DNA from: Armatimonadota bacterium
Lineage (GTDB): Bacteria > Armatimonadota > UBA5829
Direction of reading: 5' to 3'
Length of the DNA stretch: 23,819 bases
NCBI GenBank assembly: GCA_023474015.1
Contig: JAMCYN010000113.1
Span: 1 to 23,819 of the forward strand
In this document: positions 1 through 7,152 of the stretch, piece after piece
How positions within the stretch are numbered: the stretch's first letter is position 1
Layout: each line of letters opens with the position of its first letter
Position numbers and translations under genes: made by a program
The notes under the pieces: model-generated
Seen by the model: the letters and a program-made list of their open reading frames with translations, nothing else
Database searches by the model: none
Told to the model about the DNA's origin: nothing

Positions 1-135
1 TTGCTTGCCCCTTCCTCCAGACACACCCTCGCGGAAATGCCCTTGGGGTCCAGCTAGTGGTTCCTGTCACCAAGGCCCACAGGGGTCTCCCACCCCCTAG
101 TCGCAGCGCCCTGCCGGGCGCACACAGTGGGAAGG

Positions 136-259
136 GGCGATCTCCGAATCGCCACCTTAAGACCAAATAGGGGTCTCAGAACCCCGGAACTCTTGCTAGA
201 TACGCCGGATTCGGAGATCCGGAGTAGGCTTTGGGGTAGGGATTCGGAGATCCCTACCC
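136..259. repeat. Three hairpins sharing a GAT-TCGGAG-ATC core
   Basis: Hairpins lie at 136-153, 205-222 and 234-259. Each has the 12-bp core GATTCGGAGATC (the first in reverse complement), so the loop is always TCGGAG or its complement CTCCGA. The outer stems differ yet stay complementary: GGCGAT/ATCGCC, CCGGAT/ATCCGG and GGGTAGGGAT/ATCCCTACCC. A fourth hairpin at 2366-2391 has the one-base variant core GATTTCCGAATC. A fixed core with changing paired stems suggests a dispersed palindromic family rather than one duplicated block. Confidence 0.75.
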
Positions 260-303
260 GTGCGTTAGCCCTGGGCAACAGTGGCTCGGCGTGAGCCTCG
301 CCC

Positions 304-339
304 TCCCTTCTGTTCCCTGTTCCCTGTACCCTGTTCCCT
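304..339. repeat. Seven-base-period repeat (TTCCCTG units)
   Basis: About four units of TTCCCTG and close variants (TACCCTG, TTCCCTA) follow one another directly. The first 15 bases (TCCCTTCTGTTCCCT, 304-318) occur exactly, in reverse complement, at 5651-5665 just after larB. The period recalls the heptanucleotide short tandem repeats known from cyanobacteria; relatedness is not shown. Confidence 0.65.
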
Positions 340-434
340 AATCAGGTATTTCCCCCAGCCCCTGCCCTTTCGCATCGATGGTATAAATACAAGGACGACA
401 ATACAAACTCCACAAAACGGAGGACATAAGGACT

Positions 435-2339
435 ATGTGTGTGAGGCGGCGAGGAGTGTGCGTCGCACTCGCGCTTGTGGGCATGATGCTTGCGAGCGCG
501 GCGTGGGGCGTATACGAACGCGAATTTATCAGTCAGGAAGACTTCCGTGCAGGTATCGCAGAGGGGCTGGGTTTCACTTCCGGGCTCGGAGGGCTTTCCC
601 TCAACAACTGCACGAACTCCGTGCCACACCTCTGGGCGCCCTGCCCAGGGGACGGCGTGGTGTGCAAGATCGACGCCCGGACCGGCTTCGAGCTGGGACG
701 ATATCGCATCGGACCCGCGGGGGCGAACTGGTCGCCGTGCGCGGTCGCCAGTGACGACAAGGGCAATGCTTACGTCGCGTGCTCTGGCTCGGGCGGTCGG
801 ATCGTAATGATACTGGCCGACGGCGGCATCGACCGCGACAACAACGGCAAGACCTCCACCTCCGGCGACTATGACGGCAACCACCAGATCGGCCCGCTGG
901 AAACCCTGCCTTGGGTGAACGACGAGCGGGTGGCCACGGTATGCGAGGTAGGCTCCGACCCGTCCAGCCTGGCGTTCGACCCGCAGGGGTTCCTCTGGAT
1001 CACCCTCCGGTCGGAATGCAAGGCGATCAAGCTCGACACGCGCACGGGGGCTATCGTCGGCGCGACACCGGTGGTCGGCAAGCCGAGCCGGATAATGATG
1101 GGCCAGAGCAACTCGCTCTGGGTCCTCAGCCGGGAAAACAGCGCCCTTTCCGAGATCGACCTGCTTACCGGCGCCCTGAAGCGTTACTTCAGTCTGGAGA
1201 ACTGCGACGCCGCCGGGATGTGCGTGGACTCGGACGGCAAGGTCTGGATCGCGAACCTCGCGGGCGGGCTGATAACTCTTGACCCCACTAAGGGCACGAT
1301 GACCGGCTATGCGGGTGATGACGGCGTGGGCTGCGCGGGATTGGCCGTAGATAGCAGCGGCGACATCTGGGCCGGGATACCCTCCACTGGTGAGGTGGCG
1401 CGGTTCTCGCGATTTGACGGCAGCCTGATGGCGGCGATAGGCCTCGGGTGGCCGGTGGAGTCGCTAACGGCCGATCATGACGGTTATATCTGGGCGCTAT
1501 CCGAGAGAGCCGGGCTGGCGATGCGCATCAATACGATGGCGAATAAGTGTGTCGCGACGGCCCCGACCGCAATCGGGCCATTCAGCAGCACACCATTTGC
1601 CGCCGTGACCACTGATGACGGCTATCTTCCGAACGGCTGCTGGCGGACAGTTCTGGACAGCAAGATCGACGGCGCGGGCTGGGGAAGAGTTTACTGGAAT
1701 GGCATCGAAACGGGCGGCACTGTAACGGTCGAGGTCAGGACGTCGGATTCGCTCGAAACACTGCCGGTGGCCCCGTTCCAGATCGTGATGAACGGCATCG
1801 GGTTCACGGAGTCCAATGGCCGCTACATGGAGCTGAGAGCCACGATGCGTTCGAGCGGCTACGCCACGCCGGTGCTCTACGGCCTGCGTATCGAGGGCCG
1901 CAATCTCGCGCCGAACCTCAGGGATGCCGTCGCCACCGCGCCCATCATCGGCAAGCACGATCACACGATGGAATCGGTCTCCGTCATGGGGATCAAGGAC
2001 CCGGAGGGCGATCCGTTCGAGGTAGCAATCACGGGGGTCACCCAGGACGAGCCTGTCCTCGGCCTCGGCCCCGGCGATAAGTCCCCGGACGCAATCGGTG
2101 TCGGCGGATCGAGCGTCTGGCTGCGTGGTGAGCGCGACGAAGGCACGCAGGACAAACCCGGCAACGGCCGCGTCTATTGGGTTTCCTTCAAGGCCACCGA
2201 TGCCCTCGGGGCAATCTCGACGGGCAGGGTCAAGGTTCAAGTCCCGCTTACTATCAAGACAACCGATGTGGCCATCGACGACAAGGACCACTACGACTCC
2301 ACCAAGGACCTGTTCAGGAACATGGCCAAGGCGGAATAG
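435..2339 (+). CDS. Secreted beta-propeller protein (NHL/virginiamycin-B-lyase-like) with C-terminal beta-sandwich domains
   Basis: This 634-residue protein is probably exported: an RRR basic start, a hydrophobic stretch at residues 8-22 and an AAWG cleavage region near 26. Residues of about 45-375 carry repeated blades with motifs such as SLAFDPQGFLWIT, GMCVDSDGKVWIA, GLAVDSSGDIWAG and SLTADHDGYIWAL, typical of NHL or Vgb-like propellers. About 400-490 resembles a jelly-roll domain, and 490-620 an Ig/cadherin-like domain (DPEGDPFEVAI). No catalytic residues of virginiamycin B lyase can be claimed, so a binding or structural role outside the cytoplasm is the safest reading. The start is ATG with GGAGG 11 nt upstream. 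It has no PEP-CTERM tail, unlike two other secreted proteins here. Fold assignment is fairly sure; function is unknown. Confidence 0.8.
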   Translation: MCVRRRGVCVALALVGMMLASAAWGVYEREFISQEDFRAGIAEGLGFTSGLGGLSLNNCTNSVPHLWAPCPGDGVVCKIDARTGFELGRYRIGPAGANWSPCAVASDDKGNAYVACSGSGGRIVMILADGGIDRDNNGKTSTSGDYDGNHQIGPLETLPWVNDERVATVCEVGSDPSSLAFDPQGFLWITLRSECKAIKLDTRTGAIVGATPVVGKPSRIMMGQSNSLWVLSRENSALSEIDLLTGALKRYFSLENCDAAGMCVDSDGKVWIANLAGGLITLDPTKGTMTGYAGDDGVGCAGLAVDSSGDIWAGIPSTGEVARFSRFDGSLMAAIGLGWPVESLTADHDGYIWALSERAGLAMRINTMANKCVATAPTAIGPFSSTPFAAVTTDDGYLPNGCWRTVLDSKIDGAGWGRVYWNGIETGGTVTVEVRTSDSLETLPVAPFQIVMNGIGFTESNGRYMELRATMRSSGYATPVLYGLRIEGRNLAPNLRDAVATAPIIGKHDHTMESVSVMGIKDPEGDPFEVAITGVTQDEPVLGLGPGDKSPDAIGVGGSSVWLRGERDEGTQDKPGNGRVYWVSFKATDALGAISTGRVKVQVPLTIKTTDVAIDDKDHYDSTKDLFRNMAKAE

Positions 2340-2365
2340 TCAGAAATCAAGCAACAAACATCGTT

Positions 2366-2391
2366 CGGCCCGGATTTCCGAATCCGGGCCG
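2366..2391. terminator. Strong hairpin after the propeller gene
   Basis: Arms CGGCCCGGATT (2366-2376) and AATCCGGGCCG (2381-2391) pair perfectly over 11 bp around a TCCG tetraloop. It begins 26 bp after the stop at 2339. No T-run follows, so it may end transcription or protect the mRNA 3' end rather than act as a classic intrinsic terminator. Its core is one base away from that of the hairpins at 136-259. Confidence 0.55.
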
Positions 2392-2443
2392 CTACACGCC
2401 CGGTATCTCGTTGTTGCATGCAGCCGAAGCAACCAACGTTGCG

Positions 2444-3496
2444 TTAGACGAATCGAGGAGAGTCATCTATTCTGAGCAACCTGCACTGCCCGGAAATTAT
2501 GCGGTTCCAGTTTTGCTTGGCTTCCTGAAGAAGCACGTCGTAAGTCCATATCCTGGTGTCAGTATATCGCGAATTGTACGATTCACTTTCGGATCCCCGT
2601 CCCATTATTATCAAGCGCTCCTTCGGGCCTTTAAGGAAGCTCATTCTTCCCTCGCTGTTCTTGGGGATCTCCTCTATAAGTCGTGCCCATCTGGCGATCT
2701 GCTCTCTCGCGTGGTTAGCTTCCGCTGTCAACTCCCCGTTCTTCCGAAGTAATCTCGATGAAGGGCTCTCCAATTCAATTAGTAACGCTGGAAACATACT
2801 CTGCATTTCAAGAATGAAGTCAGCTTTCTGATTCTTGTCGGCCTCCGAGAGCAGCTCGTGCTCAAAAAAACAGTTCTTGCAGCTAGGCAGGAGCAGTGCC
2901 TGGTGCTGGTTGATGTACCGGTGGATTTTGCGCTCTTTGTAGTTCTTTTGCCTCACGAGGCAGCGAAACTTGTCGAAAACCTGGCGCGCATTCTCTGCGA
3001 AGGAATTCTGCGGTGGAAACCCGCTGACGGCATTGCACCAGTAGTCTAGCGCGTGTTGTTTCGCCTTTTCGACGGAGAATCTGTCCTGTACGGAGTCTTG
3101 GTGACACCACCCACACGTCCCACGGAAGAGGTCTTTTGCAGGCTCGTATGGGTCATTGTTTATGAGAGAAATGTCGCCGAACTCTAGCGCCGAGTGTTTA
3201 GATAACACCAGCGGATTGATAGACCATGGTGCCATAATCTCATTGAGCTGGGCGTCCGTGCTCACGTCTAGTGCGGTAACTTCGTCTTCTTCCAGCACGG
3301 GATCTGGGAGTATCTTGTATGCACAAAGCTGGTGTTCGCTCGATATGCCAAGAGTAATTCGGCGGTGTGACAAGACCCAGCTTGGAAGACTCGCAGTCAG
3401 CCCTTCCTGCATGTGCGACAGTGTATGGATTGCGGCATCCAACTCAGAGAAGTACTGCGCCACGCGAGCCGCAAGCGGTTCCAGAGCTACAGGCAT
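2444..3496 (-). CDS. Shedu-like (SduA / DUF4263) putative defence nuclease
   Basis: The C-terminal third matches the Shedu immune nuclease family (DUF4263, PD-(D/E)XK type) by eye: KADFIL (D226), LIELESP (E241), GELTAEANHAREQIARW (Q266) and the strand RLIIMGR, followed by a TYDVLL segment. Shedu proteins are single-gene anti-phage systems. The N-terminal two thirds are not recognised; they contain CGWC (128-131) and CKNC (206-209), a possible zinc site just before the nuclease core. The usual ExK reads E241-L-E243, so the lysine is a glutamate. I chose the ATG at 3496 (350 aa) because AAGGAG lies 9 nt upstream; ATG at 3520 and 3598 are in frame, but the latter sits in a repeat. It stands alone on its strand and looks less GC-rich than its neighbours, consistent with acquisition. 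Defence function is inferred. Confidence 0.72.
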   Translation of the reverse strand: MPVALEPLAARVAQYFSELDAAIHTLSHMQEGLTASLPSWVLSHRRITLGISSEHQLCAYKILPDPVLEEDEVTALDVSTDAQLNEIMAPWSINPLVLSKHSALEFGDISLINNDPYEPAKDLFRGTCGWCHQDSVQDRFSVEKAKQHALDYWCNAVSGFPPQNSFAENARQVFDKFRCLVRQKNYKERKIHRYINQHQALLLPSCKNCFFEHELLSEADKNQKADFILEMQSMFPALLIELESPSSRLLRKNGELTAEANHAREQIARWARLIEEIPKNSEGRMSFLKGPKERLIIMGRGSESESYNSRYTDTRIWTYDVLLQEAKQNWNRIISGQCRLLRIDDSPRFV

Positions 3497-3856
3497 ATCA
3501 CACTGCTCCTTATTCTCCATTTTTCGTCTTTCTTCAGGTCTTATACACAGCCCCCGCCGGCTCCTTCTTCCTTCCCTTCCCGGCTCTCCACCCTCCACTC
3601 TCAGCTAACCCGAGGGAGAGTTACGGCCAAACCTGAGCCTCGCTCGTTTTTTCGGGTTTATGGTTTAGCTTACGACCTCATGCGGGTACCTAATGCTCAG
3701 TTGCCTGCCTGAGCAGTTCGGGTCTTTCAGACATGGTAAAGGATTACCTCGAAACACCCTCCGGCATTAAGCTCCAGGTGGCAAGCTAGATTGGGGATGC
3801 CCAGCGTACCCCTGATCGAACAGTATTACTGCTTGCAGAAAGGAGGTGAAGTTGAG
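3497..3856. other. Gap with seven-base repeat and possible structured leader
   Basis: No gene is convincing here. A TCTCCA/CCCTCCA/CTCTCAG run with seven-base spacing lies at about 3585-3604; its 16-bp part TCCACCCTCCACTCTC (3587-3602) recurs in reverse complement at 13912-13927. From about 3735 to 3801 there are local pairings ahead of the PEP-CTERM gene: GGTAA/TTACC at 3735-3748 with an AGGA loop, and GGCAT/ATGCC at 3763-3801 enclosing two AGCT words. This may be a folded 5' leader. Confidence 0.45.
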
Positions 3857-4537
3857 TTGAGAGTGCTATTCTTATTGACTGCCGCGCTCACTGTGCTGTG
3901 TGCAGCCGCCGCGTGGGCAGACTTGCCGCCCGGAACAGACGTAAGCATAGGTTTTGCTGGTTACGGCGTGACCACAACTTACGTAAACCAGTCCGGCAAC
4001 GACATAGTCAATACGCTGTCGGTGGACGGCCCCAGCAAGGCGTTCCTTGGCCATTTGATGGCCACGCCCGCGTCGGGAATCGTGCCCATACCGCCTGCCG
4101 CATTGGCGGACTATACGTTCAAGCTGGACTTGGCCTACGTGGGGGGCAGTTTCAATCTCGCTACCCGTGAAGCGGCTTATACCGGCATTTGGAAGCTGTA
4201 TAATCCCACGGCTGGCGTAAACCTGCCCAACTACTCGGAACTGGCCAACATGACCCTGAAGCTGACCTACAACAGCATCTACACGTCAGGCGCGTGGGAT
4301 GGCAAGTGGGTCATGGACAATGCGGGAGCCCGCGGCTCCAACTGGACGCTTGTTAACCCGCTGACCGTGGTTAACGGCACGTGGGACAAAGCGAACACGG
4401 CGTCCGGAACGCCGTTCTATGGAGAGCCGTTCGTGAACATGCACGCGCATGGCGCAGTGCCTGAAGCCGGCAGCGTTGCACTGGCTCTTATGGGCCTGTC
4501 GAGCATCGTCGGTTTTCGTCGGTTGCGCACCGGATAA
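3857..4537 (+). CDS. Secreted PEP-CTERM protein of unknown function
   Basis: The best start is TTG at 3857, preceded by AGGAGG (3841-3846) with a 10-nt spacer; it gives 226 residues opening with a clean signal peptide (MRVLFLLTAALTVLCAAAAWA). In-frame TTG at 3791 would put 22 polar residues in front of the signal. The last 26 residues (201-226) are a PEP-CTERM sorting tail: VPEAG, a hydrophobic helix, then RRLR. Such tails are recognised by an exosortase in the inner membrane and are common in producers of extracellular polysaccharide; no exosortase is encoded here. The middle is rich in T, N, G and aromatic residues, fitting an extracellular beta-sandwich, but I do not recognise the domain. 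A hairpin follows 25 bp after the stop. Confidence 0.82.
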   Translation: MRVLFLLTAALTVLCAAAAWADLPPGTDVSIGFAGYGVTTTYVNQSGNDIVNTLSVDGPSKAFLGHLMATPASGIVPIPPAALADYTFKLDLAYVGGSFNLATREAAYTGIWKLYNPTAGVNLPNYSELANMTLKLTYNSIYTSGAWDGKWVMDNAGARGSNWTLVNPLTVVNGTWDKANTASGTPFYGEPFVNMHAHGAVPEAGSVALALMGLSSIVGFRRLRTG

Positions 4538-4562
4538 ACACGGCAAACGAAAAACAAACAGC

Positions 4563-4581
4563 CCCCGCGCTTAGGCCGGGG
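4563..4581. terminator. Possible terminator hairpin after PEP-CTERM gene
   Basis: CCCCG and CGGGG arms close a stem with one bulged base and a TTAG loop, about 25 bp past the stop at 4537. A T-rich tract follows only when read on the minus strand, so its action on the plus-strand gene is uncertain. Confidence 0.4.
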
Positions 4582-4620
4582 ACTCATACGGACAAGTGGT
4601 TTACGGTTGATCGCTTATAT

Positions 4621-4657
4621 TTGTCACCTTGATGCTGAATCAAATTCAGCATGACAA
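4621..4657. repeat. REP-like palindrome
   Basis: TTGTCA (4621-4626) and TGCTGAAT (4633-4640) pair with ATTCAGCA (4644-4651) and TGACAA (4652-4657), leaving a six-base bulge on the left arm and a CAA loop. Intergenic palindromes with this TGTCA...TGCTGAA layout are common in bacterial genomes; one copy is seen here. Confidence 0.5.
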
Positions 4658-4689
4658 AGTGCAAGTTCTCTGCCGTGAATTACTAAGAG

Positions 4690-4726
4690 ACTCGGCCGGG
4701 CGTCATTGGATGACACCCGGCCGAGT
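4690..4726. terminator. Strong GC-rich hairpin upstream of larB
   Basis: ACTCGGCCGGG (4690-4700) pairs perfectly with CCCGGCCGAGT (4716-4726); inside, GTCAT pairs with ATGAC around a TGG loop. No T-run follows on either strand. It may separate the PEP-CTERM unit from the lar unit. Confidence 0.5.
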
Positions 4727-4831
4727 TGGCGATATGCGGCCTCTCAAGCTGAGCACGCTTTCGTTCCTTCAGGAACCTATACGCTGAGCGTGTACAAATG
4801 CGCATTCCTTACACTCTCAGCAATCCGCATT

Positions 4832-4860
4832 TTGACACGGGCGGCGGCTTTCAGTATAGT
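4832..4860 (+). promoter_or_regulatory. Sigma-70 promoter for larB
   Basis: TTGACA (4832-4837), a 17-bp spacer and TATAGT (4855-4860) form a near-consensus promoter. Transcription would begin near 4867, giving a short leader of about 24 nt before the larB ATG at 4891. Confidence 0.75.
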
Positions 4861-4890
4861 ACCTATAGAATGTGAGGACAGTGCTGAGAT

Positions 4891-5652
4891 ATGGACGTTG
4901 GATTGATCCGTGAATTGTTGGAGCAGGTGAGCCAGGGACGAGTGGATGTGGACAGCGCGTTGCGCCGCCTGCGCTCGCTGCCTTATGAGGATATCGGTTT
5001 CGCCAAGCTCGATAACCACCGACACCTGCGGACCGGATTTCCGGAAGTTGTGTTCTGCCAGGGCAAGACCTGTGAGCAGGTTGTCGAGATAATGAAGAGG
5101 CTGTCGGCGCACAGCAGGTGTGTCCTCGGAACGCGCGCGGGTGCGGAGGTGTTCGAGGCAGTCAGTCGGGAGTTGCCTGAGGCGAGCTACAGCGAGACGG
5201 CCAGGGTGATAACGGTCGGCAAGCCGGAGCGTACGCAGGATGAACTTGCATCCGATGAGAAATACGTGATGGTTGTCTGCGGAGGCACCGCCGATATACC
5301 CGTCGCCGAGGAGGCCGTCGTAACCGCCATGGCTCTCGGGAGCCGGGTGGAGAAGTCGTATGACATAGGCGTCGCCGGGCTGCATCGCCTGCTCGATCAG
5401 AAAGAGAAGATTCTCGGCGCGAATGTCTTGGTTGCGGTGGCTGGCATGGAAGGGGCGCTCGCCAGCGTGATCGGCGGGCTGGTGAGCAGGCCGGTGATAG
5501 CGGTCCCGACCAGCATAGGCTACGGCGCCAGCTTCAACGGCCTCGCGGCGCTGCTTTCGATGCTGAACTCCTGCGCGGTCGGCGTCAGCGTGGTCAATAT
5601 CGACAACGGCTTCGGCGCGGGGTATCTGGCGCATATGATTAACAGGGGGTAG
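4891..5652 (+). CDS. larB: Nickel-pincer cofactor biosynthesis protein LarB
   Basis: LarB carboxylates and hydrolyses nicotinic acid adenine dinucleotide to pyridinium-3,5-biscarboxylic acid mononucleotide, the first step toward the nickel-pincer cofactor of lactate racemase LarA. At 253 residues the length is normal. The sequence shows the PurE-like core: VVCGGTADIPVAEEA, VAVAGMEGALASVIGGL, PVIAVPTSIGYGASFNGLAALLSMLNSC and VVNIDNGFGAGY, all hallmarks of this family (COG1691). ATG at 4891 lies just downstream of a clear promoter; the SD is weak (GAGGA about 12 nt upstream). larC follows after about 190 bp of repeat-rich sequence, so the two probably form one unit. LarE, the sulfur-inserting partner, and the user enzyme LarA are not in the window. 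Confidence 0.92.
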   Translation: MDVGLIRELLEQVSQGRVDVDSALRRLRSLPYEDIGFAKLDNHRHLRTGFPEVVFCQGKTCEQVVEIMKRLSAHSRCVLGTRAGAEVFEAVSRELPEASYSETARVITVGKPERTQDELASDEKYVMVVCGGTADIPVAEEAVVTAMALGSRVEKSYDIGVAGLHRLLDQKEKILGANVLVAVAGMEGALASVIGGLVSRPVIAVPTSIGYGASFNGLAALLSMLNSCAVGVSVVNIDNGFGAGYLAHMINRG

Positions 5653-5792
5653 GGAACAGAAGGGAATTGCAGAATGATGATTGCAGATTGCAGAATGAAG
5701 GGACCTATAACTCTAGGTCAATCTGCATTCTGCATTCTGCAATCTGCAATATCCCTTCCCCTTTCGCGTTTTCGCTCCTTCGCGTTTTCGCG
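5651..5792. repeat. Foldback of seven-base repeats between larB and larC
   Basis: Units of ATTGCAG/AATGATG lie on the left and ATTCTGC/AATCTGC on the right; they are the same word on opposite strands. An 18-bp perfect inverted pair is at 5680-5697 and 5733-5750, able to form a hairpin with a 35-nt loop. The left edge (5651-5665) is the reverse complement of 304-318. A second direct repeat, TTCGCGTTTTCGC, appears at about 5764 and 5780. This 142-bp block lies within the probable larBC transcript. Confidence 0.75.
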
Positions 5793-5846
5793 ATGAAATT
5801 CCCTTCCCCCGCGCCGATTGAATGGCGTAAGAATAGGAAGGTCGCT

Positions 5847-7019
5847 TTGAGAATAGCTTACTTCGATTGTTTTGCAGGTATAAGTGGGGACATGACGCTC
5901 GGCGCGTTGGTTGATGCCGGCGTGGACTTCGACGCACTGAAGCGTGAGTTGGATAAGCTGGCTGTTGATGATTACGAGATAAAGTTAGACAGAGTTGTGC
6001 AGTACGGCATCTCGGCGTCGGATGTTACGGTCAGGCTTACGGGCCGCCATCATCACGCGCGGAGCTTCTCGGATATCAAACGGATCATCGAAGAGAGTAG
6101 CCTATCGGAGAGCATCAAGGCGCGCGCCGTGTCGATATTCAGGCGACTTGGAGAGGCGGAGGCGAACGTCCACGGGACGAGCCTCGACGAAATTCACTTT
6201 CACGAGGTCGGGGCGGTGGATGCGATCGTGGACATCGTCGGTGTCTGCATCTGCCTGGAGATGCTGGGAGTCGAGAAAGTCTACTCCAGCCCGATGCCCA
6301 CTTTCCATGGCTGCGTCGAGATCGCGCATGGAGTATTCCCATTGCCCGCACCGGCGACCGCCGAACTGCTTAAGAACGTCCCCTGGCGAACGATGGGGAT
6401 CGAGGGGGAACTTGTTACACCCACCGGCGCGGCGATTATCTCCGAGCTTGCCGAGGATTTCGGGCCGATGCCGCCGATGATCACCCGCTCGATAGGCTAC
6501 GGCGCGGGGAAGCGTGATTACGGCATTCCCAATGTGCTGCGGGTGTTGATCGGGGACACGACGGATTCCGGCGGAGAGCACGACGAGGTCGCTGTCCTGG
6601 AAACAAATATCGACGACCTCAGCCCGCAGGTCTACGAGGTCGTAATGGAGAGGCTCTTCGCCGCCGGTGCGCTGGATGTCTACCTCACCCCCATCCAGAT
6701 GAAGAAGAATCGCCCCGCCACCCTGCTCTCCGTGATGTGCGCACCCGACGCCGTCGGGAGTATGAGCGATATCATCTTCGAGGAGACTTCGACCATCGGC
6801 ATCAGGCTCGATACGAGAAAGCGAATGTGCCTGCCGAGGGAGGTCGTTACGGTCGAGACGAAGTACGGGCCGATCAATGTGAAGGTTGCGCGTCGAGGCG
6901 GGGAACCGATCAACGTTCAGCCTGAGTATGAGGACTGTAAGGCCGCGGCGGCCAAGCACGCCGTTCCGGTGAAAGCCGTGCGGGACGCCGCAGTAGTAGC
7001 GTTCTATCAGCATGCTTGA
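5847..7019 (+). CDS. larC: Nickel insertion protein LarC
   Basis: LarC is the nickel chelatase that inserts nickel into pyridinium-3,5-bisthiocarboxylic acid mononucleotide, the last step of the nickel-pincer cofactor route. I chose TTG at 5847, with AGGAAG six bases upstream, because it gives the family's usual opening (RIAYFDCFAGISGDMTLGAL); an upstream in-frame ATG at 5793 would add residues encoded by repeat sequence. The protein is 390 residues. It has the histidine patch GRHHHARS, the DEIHFHEVGAVDAIVDIVG segment, the GELVTPTGAAI block and a C-terminal domain with NIDDLSPQVYE and TPIQMKKNRPATLL. In Lactobacillus the gene is split by a programmed frameshift; here it is one continuous frame. 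An intrinsic terminator follows at 7027-7056. Confidence 0.9.
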   Translation: MRIAYFDCFAGISGDMTLGALVDAGVDFDALKRELDKLAVDDYEIKLDRVVQYGISASDVTVRLTGRHHHARSFSDIKRIIEESSLSESIKARAVSIFRRLGEAEANVHGTSLDEIHFHEVGAVDAIVDIVGVCICLEMLGVEKVYSSPMPTFHGCVEIAHGVFPLPAPATAELLKNVPWRTMGIEGELVTPTGAAIISELAEDFGPMPPMITRSIGYGAGKRDYGIPNVLRVLIGDTTDSGGEHDEVAVLETNIDDLSPQVYEVVMERLFAAGALDVYLTPIQMKKNRPATLLSVMCAPDAVGSMSDIIFEETSTIGIRLDTRKRMCLPREVVTVETKYGPINVKVARRGGEPINVQPEYEDCKAAAAKHAVPVKAVRDAAVVAFYQHA

Positions 7020-7026
7020 CGAGTCG

Positions 7027-7056
7027 AGGAAGAACAGTGATGGTTGTTCTTTTTCC
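7027..7056 (+). terminator. Intrinsic terminator after larC
   Basis: AAGAACA (7030-7036) pairs with TGTTCTT (7045-7051) around an eight-base loop, with G-T pairs extending the base and a T-run at 7050-7054. It begins eight bases after the larC stop. Confidence 0.75.
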
Positions 7057-7152
7057 TAGGCAGGATAATCGCCGTTCATTCGCGAATATGCAATGTACAC
7101 GCACGTCGGTTCGCCGGTTCACGATTCGAGGCATTGAGCCGCGGTTGCCGCC

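Larger units (their letters stand above)
1..434. other. Non-coding start of window, hairpin- and repeat-rich
   Basis: I see no credible gene in this stretch. The open frames here lack an SD site and run through inverted repeats. It holds three hairpins with a common core (136-153, 205-222, 234-259), simpler GGGGT/ACCCC hairpins near 86-100 and 170-186, and a seven-base repeat (TTCCCTG-like units) at about 311-339. A TATAAA at 382-387 could be the -10 element for the next gene, but no good -35 is visible. An SD site (GGAGG at 419-423) serves the gene starting at 435. Confidence 0.6.
4538..4890. other. Gap with three hairpins and the larB promoter
   Basis: No gene is visible. In order it holds a GC hairpin (4563-4581), a dispersed 25-bp repeat copy (about 4603-4627), a REP-like palindrome (4621-4657), a strong hairpin (4690-4726) and a sigma-70 promoter (4832-4860). 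Confidence 0.6.

Noticed and set aside
136..259. Integron attC-like sites
   Set aside because: The hairpins lack R and L box features and extrahelical bases, and no integrase or cassette layout is present.
54..754. Open frames at 54-278 (minus) and 281-754 (plus)
   Set aside because: No SD, low-complexity translation, and they run through hairpins, heptamer repeats or the signal-peptide region of the propeller gene in another frame.
1497..2291. 264-codon antisense frame within the propeller gene
   Set aside because: A shadow of GC-rich codon bias; its translation shows no domain and the sense gene is clear.
3735..3801. c-di-GMP-I riboswitch
   Set aside because: Only a short CCTCCGGC...TTAA resemblance; the GGGCAAACC-type first arm is absent, so it is not called as a feature.
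6102..7013. 303-codon antisense frame across larC
   Set aside because: Mirror of a strongly conserved gene; no SD or family resemblance.
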